The notes below the pieces were generated by a model. That model made no database searches and was not told the origin of the DNA. It saw nothing but the letters and a program-made list of their open reading frames with translations. A stretch of DNA of 64,000 bases from Mycobacterium cookii (GTDB lineage: Bacteria > Actinomycetota > Actinomycetes > Mycobacteriales > Mycobacteriaceae), in NCBI RefSeq assembly GCF_010727945.1, contig NZ_AP022569.1, forward strand, positions 2,294,001 through 2,358,000, read 5' to 3'. The position numbers and the translations under genes are program-made. Of this stretch, positions 26,615-35,475 are shown one piece after another. Numbering within the stretch: the first letter of the stretch is position 1; each line of letters starts with the position of its first letter.

Positions 26615-27698
26615 CGTCGACCGCCCGCACCGCGGCGCGGGCCTGGCGCACCTCAGCCGCGCTGAGGCCGGTCGTCAGAACCTCGGCCCGGCGACCCCGG
26701 GCAAGCTGCATCCTGCCGGCGATGTACCCACAGCCGGCCATTACGACGCCCAGCACCGCGACCAGCGCCTGACCCAGTCGCTCGGGGTGGCCGGTCACGG
26801 CGGCGACCAGCGCCGGCGCCGGGCCGAGGAGCACCCTGAAGGCGAACCGCAACTCGGCGCCGATGTTGCCGGCCTCGCCCATATCGGCGAACGCACCCAC
26901 TTTGCTGCGGTTCACGTAGAAGCAGCGTCGCCAGAAGTACGACCATGTCAGTCTCTCCGGCGGGACCCAGTGACGCACTGCGGCCAGGGGTTCGTAGCAG
27001 ACGGCGTCAGCCCCGAAATTGTGGGCGATCCGGTGCGAGAGGTCCATGTCGTCATGCCAGTCGGCATGAAAGCCTCCGACGTCGAGGATGGCGTCGCGAC
27101 GCGCGCTCATGCTTGTGCCGATGAGGTGTTGCGTCGGGGCAAGCCGGTCCGGGAGCGAGCGGTAGTGGCAGCCGAACACCCAGTCGAAGTCGGGCGGAAA
27201 CCAGGACGGCCGGGGCGCTCCGTAGTCCGGCAGCGGTGCACCGCCGACCGCAACCACATCTGGATATCTCGAGTACACGGCGAGCTTGCGCTCGAGCCAG
27301 TCCGGCGCCGCTTCGGCGTCGTCATCGAGGAAGGCGATGACGTCAGCGCGGGTGAGCAGCAGCGCGGTGTTCAGCGACGAACCCTTTGTGCCCGCGAAAC
27401 GTCGCGTCACGATGAGGATTTCGACGGGCGAGTCGGCGCGACCATTGCCCCATTCCTGCCGGCACCGGCCCAACAGGTCCTCGTTGACGTTGTGCGCGCC
27501 GGGCTCCGAGTGGCCGACGACGATGATCAACCGTTCGGGAGCGACAGTCTGCGCGAGTGCCGACTCGACCGCCCGGGCCAGTAGGTCCCACCGGTCCAGG
27601 GTGTAAGTGCAGATGACCACGTCCGCGCTCAGCGCGGTTGGCTGGCCAGGCGCAGCCGAGGTAAGCAGAGCATCAGACTGCTTGGCTACTAACGACAC
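26607..27698 (-). CDS. Family 2 glycosyltransferase
   Basis: A 363-residue GT2 enzyme: VVICTYTLDRWDLL, then VIAFLDDDAEAAPDW (acidic metal motif), a GGFHADWHDDMDLSHR acceptor-type block, and two hydrophobic helices near the C-terminus (about 285-330). I chose GTG 27698 because AGGGAGAAG lies just upstream; a longer frame from 27803 would begin with an Arg/Pro-rich stretch. It is the first gene of a unit with the third GMC enzyme and an SDR, and CATAC site 7 lies 123 bp upstream. It is clearly different from the paired GT2 copies at 4.2 and 18.9 kb. Confidence 0.87.
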   Translation of the reverse strand: MSLVAKQSDALLTSAAPGQPTALSADVVICTYTLDRWDLLARAVESALAQTVAPERLIIVVGHSEPGAHNVNEDLLGRCRQEWGNGRADSPVEILIVTRRFAGTKGSSLNTALLLTRADVIAFLDDDAEAAPDWLERKLAVYSRYPDVVAVGGAPLPDYGAPRPSWFPPDFDWVFGCHYRSLPDRLAPTQHLIGTSMSARRDAILDVGGFHADWHDDMDLSHRIAHNFGADAVCYEPLAAVRHWVPPERLTWSYFWRRCFYVNRSKVGAFADMGEAGNIGAELRFAFRVLLGPAPALVAAVTGHPERLGQALVAVLGVVMAGCGYIAGRMQLARGRRAEVLTTGLSAAEVRQARAAVRAVDDA

Positions 27699-27820
27699 GA
27701 GCTTCTCCCTAGCAGGACCGGACCGACGGTGAGTGTGGCCGGCGCCGCCGCGTGAGATGTCCGGGCGAGGCGGCCGAACATCAAGCGGGCAGACCGATGG
27801 CACATTCGTCTGCTAGCATA

Positions 27821-27835
27821 CATACTTATTGAATC
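27821..27835 (-). promoter_or_regulatory. CATAC-type element, site 7
   Basis: CATAC-TTATT-GAATC on the + strand; toward the - strand GT2 gene it reads GATTCAATAAGTATGTATG. It lies between the divergent GT2 and EEP genes and could serve both. Confidence 0.6.
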
Positions 27836-27954
27836 AATTGTGCACCGAAAGCCGACATTTGGTATCTCAGCTCCGGGCGCCGCGACGCACGGACCCCCGT
27901 GACTCGACGATCGGCCCAGCTGAGCAAGTGCGTGACTTCGTCCAGGATCGAGGG

Positions 27955-28917
27955 ATGCCCCAAGCCGCGATCGGTTTTGTAGCCCTCGCCGTTGCCTGTT
28001 GCGCCGCTGCATCGCGGTATCTGTCGATCACAAACCATGCCCTGCTGATCGTGGCGGCGCTGTCGCCATACCTTCTACTCTGCGCGCCAGTCTCGGCTGC
28101 TTTCCTGCTCTGGGGCCGACAATGGATACCCGCCATCGTGGGCGCGGGTTTGACCATCGCGATGCTGGCGGTCCAGCTTCCCTTTGATCGCGGTTCGGGC
28201 GCTGCCGTCCAGACCGATGTCCGGTTGCGAGTTATGACAGCGAACCTCTTTCTGGGACAAGCTGATTCACGTCATCTCGCGGAATCGGCCCGGGAGCAAG
28301 CCGATGTCATTGCAGTCCAGGAACTCACTCCGGAAGCGGCTGACCGGCTTTCCCGTGCCGGCCTCGATGCAACGTTCCCTTATCGATGGCTCGACGCGCG
28401 CGACGGCCCTGGCGGAGTCGGCATCTGGAGTCGGTTTCCGATCCACACTCCGAGACGCATCGACGGGTACACCTTTGCGTTTCTCAGTGCGCGAATCGGA
28501 GTAACGGGTGTCTCGACAAGCCCGACCGTTGTCGTAGCGCACATGGCCGGGCCTTGGCCGCAACCCATCGATGACTGGCGGCGCGACCTGACCCTGCTGC
28601 CGGCCACCATGTCGGAGGTCAGTGAGCAAGCCGGCACGGGTTCCGTGATCGTCGCTGCCGACCTCAACAGCACTGCCGACATGCGACCGTTTCGCGCGCT
28701 CTTGAGTAACGGCTACCGGGACGCCGCAAAGCAATCCGGAGCTGGAATGATGCCCACCTTCCCGGCCGGCTCGCGACTACCTCCGCTCATTGCGATCGAC
28801 CACATACTCACCCGGAATTGCTCAGCAACTTCGGTGCGCGCGTTGAACGTTCGCGGGTCGGACCATCGAGGTGTCGTCGCCGCGATATCGATACCCGGGT
28901 CGTCGGCGCACTCCTGA
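27955..28917 (+). CDS. Endonuclease/exonuclease/phosphatase (EEP) family protein with N-terminal membrane helices
   Basis: A 320-residue protein with about three hydrophobic helices in residues 5-90 followed by an EEP domain. Catalytic motifs are visible: VMTANLFLG, AVQEL, VVAADLNSTADM, IDHILT and RGSDHRGV. Members include nucleases, sphingomyelinase-like and phosphoinositide phosphatases; with a membrane anchor and an extracytoplasmic catalytic domain a phosphoester in the envelope is a likely substrate. The start is uncertain: ATG 27955 follows GGATCGAGGG, GTG 27928 is possible, and a TTG at 27829 lies inside the CATAC element and is unlikely. Confidence 0.8.
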   Translation: MPQAAIGFVALAVACCAAASRYLSITNHALLIVAALSPYLLLCAPVSAAFLLWGRQWIPAIVGAGLTIAMLAVQLPFDRGSGAAVQTDVRLRVMTANLFLGQADSRHLAESAREQADVIAVQELTPEAADRLSRAGLDATFPYRWLDARDGPGGVGIWSRFPIHTPRRIDGYTFAFLSARIGVTGVSTSPTVVVAHMAGPWPQPIDDWRRDLTLLPATMSEVSEQAGTGSVIVAADLNSTADMRPFRALLSNGYRDAAKQSGAGMMPTFPAGSRLPPLIAIDHILTRNCSATSVRALNVRGSDHRGVVAAISIPGSSAHS

Positions 28918-28959
28918 TCCCGACCATCCGCGCGAACGGCGAGACGTCACGATGCCTAC

Positions 28960-29559
28960 TCACGACGTCCACATCGAGCAGTCGTTTTCCCGGTTCGGTG
29001 GCGAGCCGGCTTTGTCCAGCCAGATCCATGCATGGTTGTACGCGTCAGGACTCGACCTCCGAGACCCGTCTTGTTGAATGTATTCAAATTGGACGTCTGC
29101 CATGTAACCCCCGGCGGCCTGCAGGGTGGGGCTGTTGAATGCCAATCGATAACACTGGTCGAACGTCAGATCCCATGCGACCTTCGCATCCGCAGGCAAT
29201 TCTTTGCGGACCCGCCGCAGCATCTCGGCCCCGTCAACCGGCAGCAGATTCAGATCGTAGAACTGAATTCTTCCGGTGCCTTGGTCGTCGACGTCACTGT
29301 AGACAGCACCGCTCGGCGTCAGGTAGGACGGCAAGCCGGGTTGATCGCCGTAGTCCGAACCGTTGTTGCTCGCCGGGTTCGGCATGTGCGAAGCGTCCCA
29401 GTGGGTCCGACTGGCTCCGATGCCGGAAATCGACTCGTCTGAAATGGCAGGCAGCGGCGCGACGGCCAACGCGCTTGCCGGTGCGCTGACCGGCGAGCGC
29501 GCCGAACAACCCGCCGACGCACTGACCAGGGCGCAGGTGACAGCGACCGCGACTCGCAT
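28960..29559 (-). CDS. Putative lipoprotein of unknown function
   Basis: A 199-residue protein with a signal peptide ending in a lipobox-like SASAGC (Cys at about 18), so it is predicted to be exported and lipidated. The mature part has no family I recognise; it contains a region RIQFYDLNLLPVDGAEMLRRV and a Trp-containing HAWIWLDKAG near the end. The start is ATG 29559 or the adjacent GTG 29562. It converges with the EEP gene and is divergent from the esx pair, with CATAC site 8 between them. Confidence 0.72.
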   Translation of the reverse strand: MRVAVAVTCALVSASAGCSARSPVSAPASALAVAPLPAISDESISGIGASRTHWDASHMPNPASNNGSDYGDQPGLPSYLTPSGAVYSDVDDQGTGRIQFYDLNLLPVDGAEMLRRVRKELPADAKVAWDLTFDQCYRLAFNSPTLQAAGGYMADVQFEYIQQDGSRRSSPDAYNHAWIWLDKAGSPPNRENDCSMWTS

Positions 29560-29598
29560 CACCCCATCATACTATGGGTTTGTTTTATTGCTATCTAT

Positions 29599-29615
29599 TA
29601 TTCGATCAGTATGTA
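29599..29615 (+). promoter_or_regulatory. CATAC-type element, site 8, with overlapping TCAGTAT palindrome
   Basis: On the - strand CATAC-TGATC-GAATA. Overlapping it, TCAGTAT-GT-ATACTGA (about 29606-29621) is a perfect 7-bp inverted repeat with a 2-nt spacer. It lies 150 bp before the esx pair and 40 bp before the lipoprotein gene, so it may control both directions. Confidence 0.6.
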
Positions 29616-29762
29616 TACTGACTGAAGCAATACCAGCCATTTATCGCGTGAGGCCGTGACCGGTGGCTTCAGGATTGCGGTCATTCCGCAGCCCGGTGGT
29701 CATGCGACCGGCTTAGCCTCCGGCTGTCACGTCGACTCTGACTTCACGATAAGGAGAGAGCT

Positions 29763-30059
29763 ATGCCTACTCGTTTTATGACTGACCCGCACGAGATGCG
29801 GTCGATGGCGGGCCGTTTCGACGTGCACGCCCAAACGGTGGAGGACGAGGCCCGCAAGATGTGGGCGTCGTCTCAGAACATCGCCGGGGCCGGCTGGAGC
29901 GGTACCGCTCAGGCCACCTCCTACGACACCATGGGCCAGATGAACACCGCGTTCCGCAACATCGTCAACATGCTGCACGGGGTGCGCGACGGGCTGATCC
30001 GCGACGCCAACAACTACGAGAGCCAAGAGCAGGCCTCTCAGCAGATCCTGTCCAGCTAG
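29763..30059 (+). CDS. EsxB-type WXG100 protein, ESX-5 family (EsxJ/K/M-like)
   Basis: A 98-residue WXG100 protein closely resembling the M. tuberculosis QILSS group (EsxJ, EsxK, EsxM): it ends [11 protein letters not shown] and has the GWSGTAQ turn and conserved [13 protein letters not shown]. It forms a secreted heterodimer with the EsxA-type protein encoded 36 bp downstream and is expected to be exported by ESX-5. ATG 29763 has AAGGAGAGAG upstream. The PE and PPE genes that usually precede such a pair are 14 kb away here. Confidence 0.95.
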   Translation: MPTRFMTDPHEMRSMAGRFDVHAQTVEDEARKMWASSQNIAGAGWSGTAQATSYDTMGQMNTAFRNIVNMLHGVRDGLIRDANNYESQEQASQQILSS

Positions 30060-30095
30060 CCCACCACCGACCAGACTTTGTAAAAGGAGAACGCT

Positions 30096-30380
30096 ATGTC
30101 GATCAGTTACCAGTTCGGCGATGTCGACGCCCACGGCGCGCTGATCCGCGCCCAGGCCGCCTCCCTGGAGGCCGAGCACCAAGCCATCGTGCGCGATGTG
30201 CTGGCTGCCGGTGATTTCTGGGGTGGCTCGGGTTCGGTGGCCTGCCAGGAGTTCATCACCCAGTTGGGTCGCAACTTCCAGGTGATCTACGAACAAGCCA
30301 ATTCCCACGGCCAGAAGGTGCAGACCGCCGGCAACAACATGAGCAGCACCGACTCCGCGGTCGGCTCCAGCTGGGCCTGA
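30096..30380 (+). CDS. EsxA-type WXG100 protein, ESX-5 family (EsxI/L/N-like)
   Basis: A 94-residue protein of the Mtb9.9 group (EsxI, EsxL, EsxN, EsxO, EsxV): YQFGDVDAHGALIRAQAASL, DFWGGSGSVACQEF and a C-terminus ending DSAVGSSWA. The WGG replaces the usual WXG turn, as in that group. Partner of the upstream EsxB-type protein. ATG 30096 with AAAAGGAGAACGCT upstream. A strong terminator follows, so the pair forms its own transcript. Confidence 0.95.
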   Translation: MSISYQFGDVDAHGALIRAQAASLEAEHQAIVRDVLAAGDFWGGSGSVACQEFITQLGRNFQVIYEQANSHGQKVQTAGNNMSSTDSAVGSSWA

Positions 30381-30395
30381 CACCCACGAGTACAT

Positions 30396-30436
30396 GTGGC
30401 CCGCACACCCAAAGGGTGTGCGGGCCACAACTTTTT
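30396..30436 (+). terminator. Strong intrinsic terminator after the esx pair
   Basis: A 15-bp perfect stem (30396-30410 with 30414-30428, arms GTGGCCCGCACACCC and its complement) with an AAA loop is followed by AACTTTTT. It is a classical terminator, 15 bp after the stop codon. Confidence 0.92.
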
Positions 30437-30473
30437 CCGGGTTGCCCGAAACCACCCGGTAACAAGACCACAG

Positions 30474-31589
30474 TTACGTCTGCGCTTTGCCTGTCCGGCC
30501 AGTCACCTCGGTGAGCACTTCCAATAGGCCGTCGACGGCATGATCGACGGCGTAGCTGTCTGCGTAGTGACGTGCCGCAGCTCCCCCACGCAAAGTCGCG
30601 GTGAGCGGATCGGCCAGATCATCGAACGCGGCGGCCAGCCCGGCAACGTCATCGACGCCGACCGGGGGAAAGCCCGGAGGCTGATACTCAGCCAGGCCGC
30701 CGGCGGAGGAAACGATCGGCATGACCCCCAGCTGCATCGAGAGCATTTGAACGCCGCTTTGCGACGCATTGCGGTAATGAGCGACCGAGCCTTTGGCGGC
30801 GGCCAGCGTGGTGACAACGTCGGCATACCGATAACTGCCGGGACGCCACCGCACGTAGGCCGGCAAAGTCCGGATGGTAAGCGGCCCAACACCTATCAGT
30901 AGCAGCTCGTCGCCGCGCCAGTTACCTCCATCGACATGTCGTTGCCATGCCTCGAGCACGACGTCAATGTTCTTGTGCGAGTTCATCCGGCCGGCGACCA
31001 CGAAATCGCGCCGGTCCTCCGGGCCGACGAACGGCGGAACCAGCGCCGGTTCCAGGTCGCTGCACAACGGCACCACATGCACGTCGGTGCCGACGACGTC
31101 GTGCCGAGCCGCGACGGCTATCGCGGCGAAATTGCTGTAGGTGACGGTCGCCGCCGAACGTCCGCCCCACTTGTCGAACAAGGCTCGCGCGAGTGCTTTT
31201 CGACGACGACCGTCGTCTCGGCGTTCGTCATGCACCAGTTGAATACGCGGTGCCCGTCCCGCCAGTGCGATCCACCGCGGATCGCGGACCGACTCGGCAA
31301 TCACGATGTCCGGCCGGTATTTTCGAATGCGGCGCTGAGCCGCCAGAGCCGCCGGCCAGGTCGATGCCGTCCGGAATCCAGGCTCGAGTACCAGCTCGTA
31401 GTCGCGGGCCGTATCCGACTCTGGATGCTGGTCGGTGGTAACCAACAACACATCGATACCCAACCCGCGCAGCCTCTCCGCCTGCACCCGCGCCAGCGGC
31501 CGCATCAACGGCGAAAGCCACAGCATCCGCAAGGGATCCGCGCTACCGCGGCGATCGTGTGCGACGCTGGCCTTCGTCATCGCCGTCAC
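30474..31589 (-). CDS. Family 4-like glycosyltransferase (GT-B fold)
   Basis: A 371-residue GT-B protein. The C-terminal nucleotide-sugar domain has FVVAGRMNSHKNIDVVLEAW and the donor-binding block NASQSGVQMLSMQLGVMPIVSSAGGLAEY. The N-terminal domain has RVQAERLRGLGIDVLLVTTDQ. Donor and acceptor are unknown. It is the last gene of the unit with the C-methyltransferase, PPE, RmlC-like and PIG-L-like genes, so it may transfer the branched sugar they make. GTG 31589 or ATG 31580 as start; neither has a strong ribosome site. Confidence 0.82.
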   Translation of the reverse strand: MTAMTKASVAHDRRGSADPLRMLWLSPLMRPLARVQAERLRGLGIDVLLVTTDQHPESDTARDYELVLEPGFRTASTWPAALAAQRRIRKYRPDIVIAESVRDPRWIALAGRAPRIQLVHDERRDDGRRRKALARALFDKWGGRSAATVTYSNFAAIAVAARHDVVGTDVHVVPLCSDLEPALVPPFVGPEDRRDFVVAGRMNSHKNIDVVLEAWQRHVDGGNWRGDELLLIGVGPLTIRTLPAYVRWRPGSYRYADVVTTLAAAKGSVAHYRNASQSGVQMLSMQLGVMPIVSSAGGLAEYQPPGFPPVGVDDVAGLAAAFDDLADPLTATLRGGAAARHYADSYAVDHAVDGLLEVLTEVTGRTGKAQT

Positions 31590-31695
31590 TATTTCGTGCT
31601 TTCATAAGTGGCCGAAGCCAGTGGCATCGGGCCAACTCGGGCCCGGGAGTCGACTGCCGCCGACAGCTGGGTGTCGCCGCCACCCCGGCATACGC

Positions 31696-33000
31696 TCATA
31701 GCACCGCCAACCCAATGTTGTTGCGTGACAAGGACGTCGCATGGTGCAGGGCCGGAAGTGGAAAGACGAGTTCTCCACCCCAGTCGGCGATGTAGCTCAA
31801 CTGGTCGGTGAGCTCGGACTTCAGATTCCACGGGAGCGCCAGCACCACGTCGGGTCGATCGTTGGCGAGCAGCCCCGGATCGCGAATCGGGATGCGCGTA
31901 CCGGGCGTAAAGCGACCGTGTTTGTACGGATTTCGGTCGACGATGTATTGCAGCAGATCGCTGCGGATCCCACAGTAGTTGAGCAGGGTGTTGCCCTTGC
32001 TCGGTGCGCCATAGCCGACGACGCTCTTACCGTCGGCGCGACACTGAAGCAGGAACCGCAATAGACTGTGCCGCAACGACTCTGTGCGCGACCGCAGTTG
32101 CAGATAACCATCGACACGGTGTAGGCCGGCGGCCCTCTCGGCGCGCAACAAGTCGACGACTGCTTCACTGGGTGGCGCCGACATCCGCGCTGGACGAGCC
32201 CAGATGCGAATCGAACCGCCATGCGCCGGCAGGGATTCGACGTCGACGACAGCCAGCCCGGCCGTGGCAAGCGCGCGCTTTGCCGAAAGTAGGGTGTAGT
32301 ACTGGAACCGCTCGTGGTAGATCGTGTCGAATTGGCCCTGGACTACCAATTTCAATGCGTGGTGTACCTCGATGGTGACCCAGCCCTCGTCCTTGACCAA
32401 TCCCCGCAGCGCTTGAGTGAAGTCCAGCAGGTCGGGAATGTGCGCGTAGACGTTGTTGGCTACGACCAGGTCAGCGGCGCCGTGCTCGGCGCGCAGTTCG
32501 CGTGCCAACCGCTCGTCGAGAAATGCCGAGGCGGTCGGCACGCCGCGGTCGCGGGCGGTGGCACGGACGTTGGCCGAGGGCTCAATTCCCAGGCACGGTA
32601 TTCCTGTGTTGACAACATGCTGCAGTAGGTAGCCGTCGTTACTGCCGACTTCGACCACGAATGACTCGGAGTCAAGCCCCAGTCGCTGGACGGCGTCAAC
32701 TACGAAATTCTTGGCGGTCCGCACGACGCTGTCCGAGTACGACGAAAAGCGGTTGTAGCCGGAGAAAATGTCCTCGGGCGCAATCAGGGCGGGCAGCTGC
32801 AAAAGTAGGCAGTTCTCGCACAGCCGCAGGTGGAGCGGGAACGTCGGTTCGGGGAGATCGAGTTCGTCGATGGTGAGGAATTTTTCGCCGAGCGGAGTGG
32901 CGCCGAGGTCGAGAACACTGGCCATTCGGTCGGAGTCGCACAAGCGGCACCGCGCCCGCGCAAACGTCTTTCGTGCGCTGTCACGTACACGGCGTGTCAC
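31696..33000 (-). CDS. SAM-dependent sugar C-methyltransferase (TylC3/NovU type)
   Basis: A 434-residue, three-part protein typical of sugar C-3 methyltransferases. The N-terminal zinc region has CRLCDS and LCENC; the central SAM domain has VVEVGSNDGYLLQHV; the C-terminal domain has a Rossmann-like VVGYGAPSKGNTLLNY and RNPYKHGRFTPGT. These enzymes methylate nucleotide-bound 4-keto-6-deoxy sugars. It should work with the RmlC-like epimerase at 34776 and a 4,6-dehydratase such as the one at 17818. GTG start 33000 overlaps the TGA of a possible small gene upstream (GTGA). The PPE gene lies 390 bp upstream. Confidence 0.9.
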   Translation of the reverse strand: MTRRVRDSARKTFARARCRLCDSDRMASVLDLGATPLGEKFLTIDELDLPEPTFPLHLRLCENCLLLQLPALIAPEDIFSGYNRFSSYSDSVVRTAKNFVVDAVQRLGLDSESFVVEVGSNDGYLLQHVVNTGIPCLGIEPSANVRATARDRGVPTASAFLDERLARELRAEHGAADLVVANNVYAHIPDLLDFTQALRGLVKDEGWVTIEVHHALKLVVQGQFDTIYHERFQYYTLLSAKRALATAGLAVVDVESLPAHGGSIRIWARPARMSAPPSEAVVDLLRAERAAGLHRVDGYLQLRSRTESLRHSLLRFLLQCRADGKSVVGYGAPSKGNTLLNYCGIRSDLLQYIVDRNPYKHGRFTPGTRIPIRDPGLLANDRPDVVLALPWNLKSELTDQLSYIADWGGELVFPLPALHHATSLSRNNIGLAVL

Positions 33001-33245
33001 CGCCCACCCCCGTCGCTACGGCGCTCCCGGCGGCCGGACAGCAGATGACCAGTGTGGGGCCCGGACCGCGGCGGGGGCACACCGCGGTCCGGGCGGTCCA
33101 AACGAGCCCGGGCCACGTCGCTGAATAAGCGATCGGGCGAGGACGCGTAGCACGCCGGCGAAGATGCGACGCCGAGCTTGACTTCTGCCTGGAGCATGGC
33201 CCCAGCGAAGTGGGCAGACAAACCGGGGATCTGCATAAAGGCCAT
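32997..33245 (-). CDS. Candidate small protein, 82 residues, coupled to the methyltransferase
   Basis: A frame from ATG 33245 (start MAFMQIPGLSAHFAGAM) to a TGA overlapping the GTG of the C-methyltransferase. CATAC site 6 ends only a few bases before the ATG, so a leaderless or very short leader is implied. No family recognised; the C-terminal third is Arg/Gly-rich and may be non-coding. The remaining part of the gap (33246-33389) is AT-rich and holds the element but no gene. Confidence 0.3.
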   Translation of the reverse strand: MAFMQIPGLSAHFAGAMLQAEVKLGVASSPACYASSPDRLFSDVARARLDRPDRGVPPPRSGPHTGHLLSGRRERRSDGGGR

Positions 33246-33249
33246 ACTA

Positions 33250-33264
33250 CATACTTATCGTATG
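33250..33264 (-). promoter_or_regulatory. CATAC dyad, site 6 (perfect)
   Basis: CATAC-TTATC-GTATG, a perfect inverted repeat, in the AT-rich gap upstream of the C-methyltransferase on the - strand. Read toward the gene: GATAAGTATGTAGTATGG. Confidence 0.65.
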
Positions 33265-33389
33265 CGAAGCTATCTATTAAGCTACTTAAAGTATTTTTCT
33301 TGCAATCGACCGCGCCGCGCATCGGGGATCCACGCAACCCGTCTGCGTGCTCCACTTTGCACCACTGATGTGACACCCCCTTGTTTTGT

Positions 33390-34607
33390 TCAGCCCGTAT
33401 AGACCGGGCGTTGCACGACGGCGGGACGGTAGCGGTAGCGCGCCTCCACCGGAGCCTTGCCGCCGCCGCCGGCCGCCCTGGACATCGGTGTACCGACTGG
33501 GCTCGTAGGCGCCTTCGGCAGGACCGGCGAAGTGGGGTTCGGGCCGCTCGCGCCGCCCGGCAGCGCCGAGGCGACTTGGCTGAAGGCCGGAGCTGCGGAA
33601 GTCCAGCCCTGCGGCACCGACAGGGAGCCCAGCGAGGCCGCGCGGCCCGAGGTCGCGGTCACGGCGGCGTTGCCGAACTCCGGTGAACCCCAGGCACTGA
33701 CGCTCGGACCGACGCCGACGTCGAGCGACGACTTGAACATCTGCGCGCCGGTGCTGACCGTGCTGGTTGCTGCGCCAAGCGTATTCGAGAGCGCCCCCGA
33801 GGAGCCGAACGACGAGACGCCCGAGGTAACCATCGACGCGGCCGAGGCGGTGCCGGACGCCAAGCTCGTCCCCGATGTCAGGGCCGCGCTCGATGACACC
33901 GGAGTGGCCAGCGCCGTCAGCGGCGACGTCGAGGACGACGAGGACGTGACCGCCGACGCCAGCGCTTGCATCGCGCTGGGCATTGCGGTCGCGGTCAGCG
34001 GTGAGACCGTCTGCACGCTGGTGCCGGCAGATGTGCCGAGGGCCTGGGTGGCCGCGGCAGCCAGTCCGGCGAGTCCTGATGAATTCGTCGTTTCCAGCGG
34101 AGCCGTGAACGGTGTCAACGTAGACGCGGTCGACGAGGCACCGGCATAGCCGTACATAGCAGCGGCGTCCTGGGCCCACATCTCGACGTACTCGGCCTCG
34201 GTGGCCATGATCGCCGGGGTGTTCTGACCGAAGAAGTTTGTTGCGACCAGCGCCAGCAGCAAGGCGCGGTTGGCCGCGATCACCGCCGGCGGCACCGTCA
34301 TTGCGAACGCGGCCTCGTAGGCCGCCACGGCCGCTTTGGCTTGGGCGGCAGTTGTTTCGGCATGCAGGGCGGTGGCGCTGATCCAGGACACATGGGTGGC
34401 CGCCGCCGTGGCCATCGACTGCGAGGACGGACCGAGCCAGAACGACGTCATGTCGGAGATCACGGTCCCGAACCCGACGGCGGCCAGGTAGAGGCCGTCG
34501 GCGAGCACATCCCAGGCCGCCGACGCCGCGAGCAACGGCCCGGAACCCGGTCCCGCATACATCCGCCCGGAGTTGATCTCCGGCGGTATGGCCCCGAATT
34601 CCAGCAC
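33390..34607 (-). CDS. PPE family protein, SVP subfamily, without a PE partner
   Basis: A 405-residue PPE protein: [30 protein letters not shown] (WxG-type turn), [30 protein letters not shown], a Ser/Thr/Ala-rich middle region, and the SVP block [16 protein letters not shown]. The end is Tyr/Arg/Pro-rich ([16 protein letters not shown]). It resembles ESX-5 substrates. Unlike the PPE at 14 kb it has no adjacent PE gene and lies among sugar genes. GTG start 34607. Confidence 0.93.
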   Translation of the reverse strand: MLEFGAIPPEINSGRMYAGPGSGPLLAASAAWDVLADGLYLAAVGFGTVISDMTSFWLGPSSQSMATAAATHVSWISATALHAETTAAQAKAAVAAYEAAFAMTVPPAVIAANRALLLALVATNFFGQNTPAIMATEAEYVEMWAQDAAAMYGYAGASSTASTLTPFTAPLETTNSSGLAGLAAAATQALGTSAGTSVQTVSPLTATAMPSAMQALASAVTSSSSSTSPLTALATPVSSSAALTSGTSLASGTASAASMVTSGVSSFGSSGALSNTLGAATSTVSTGAQMFKSSLDVGVGPSVSAWGSPEFGNAAVTATSGRAASLGSLSVPQGWTSAAPAFSQVASALPGGASGPNPTSPVLPKAPTSPVGTPMSRAAGGGGKAPVEARYRYRPAVVQRPVYTG

Positions 34608-34695
34608 CTACGGACCGCCGACCTCGACGGCAATAGAGTCTGACCCGACCGGCGTGACTCGCCGCAGACCGTACGTTCTCATAGGGAGAGTTTTA

Positions 34696-34710
34696 CATAC
34701 TTTTTGAATC
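34696..34710 (-). promoter_or_regulatory. CATAC-type element, site 3
   Basis: CATAC-TTTTT-GAATC on the + strand; toward the PPE gene GATTCAAAAAGTATGTAAAAC, 89 bp before the PPE start. The element and about 40 bp to its right are repeated near 36517. Confidence 0.65.
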
Positions 34711-34775
34711 ATGTATACCCCTCAGCCGACCGTTAGTCCTGCGGGATGCTGTGCGTTCGTCGTCGCCGGCCGGCG

Positions 34776-35324
34776 TCAGGAAGCCACTCGCCCGACCGAC
34801 GCCAGCAGCGGCCAGTTCGCGTCTTGTTCTGAGATGACGCTGACCGGCAGCGGCCACTCGATCCCGAATTCCGGGTCGTCCCAGCGGAATCCCTGCTCCT
34901 CATCACCGTCGCAGACGCGGCTGACGTGATAGAGAACTTCGGTGTTGTCGGCGAGAGTCTGAAAGCCGTGGGCAACGAACGGTGGCAGGAAGAGCGCGCG
35001 GCGGTTGTCGGCGCTCAGTTGAACCATCACATGGTTGCCGTAGTTGCTCGACTCCGGACGCACATCGACGGCCACGGCGACGATGGCGCCTCGGGTGCAG
35101 CGGACCAGCTTGGCCTCGGCATTCGGCGGAACCTGGCGGTGGATGCCGCGCAGCGTCCCTCTGGCGTAGTTGTACGCCAGATGCGTCTGCGCGACCGCGG
35201 AGAGCAGGCCGTACTCGGCGAATTCTTCGGCGCAGAACAACCGGGTCTGGAACCCGCGGTCGTCGCGCTCCGGTTCTATGTCGACGATCATCACTCCGCC
35301 AACGTCGGTGGGCGTGTACTTCAT
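34776..35324 (-). CDS. RmlC-like sugar-nucleotide epimerase
   Basis: A 182-residue cupin of the dTDP-4-dehydrorhamnose 3,5-epimerase family. The catalytic His is in GTLRGIHRQ, and FLPPFVAHGFQTLADNTEVLYHVS and RWDDPEFGIEWP match the fold. The Tyr that normally precedes the RWDDP block (as in xxFYxP) appears to be Cys (SRVCDGDEEQG), which could change epimerisation to one position. ATG 35324 has GAAGGGAGGG upstream; a frame reaching 35399 adds unlike sequence. Genes of this type next to C-methyltransferases serve branched deoxysugar pathways. Confidence 0.85.
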   Translation of the reverse strand: MKYTPTDVGGVMIVDIEPERDDRGFQTRLFCAEEFAEYGLLSAVAQTHLAYNYARGTLRGIHRQVPPNAEAKLVRCTRGAIVAVAVDVRPESSNYGNHVMVQLSADNRRALFLPPFVAHGFQTLADNTEVLYHVSRVCDGDEEQGFRWDDPEFGIEWPLPVSVISEQDANWPLLASVGRVAS

Positions 35325-35475
35325 TCGAACCCTCCCTTCGGGTTGGGGCCGCCACACTCCACTGCTTCGTGGACGTCCCGCGAAACACGTTGAGGACAAG
35401 CCGAACCCGATCTCTCATCGATACCGCTGACCATCGTCTGCACGGTCATATTCCTTCGTTCGTCATCGACCCTTG

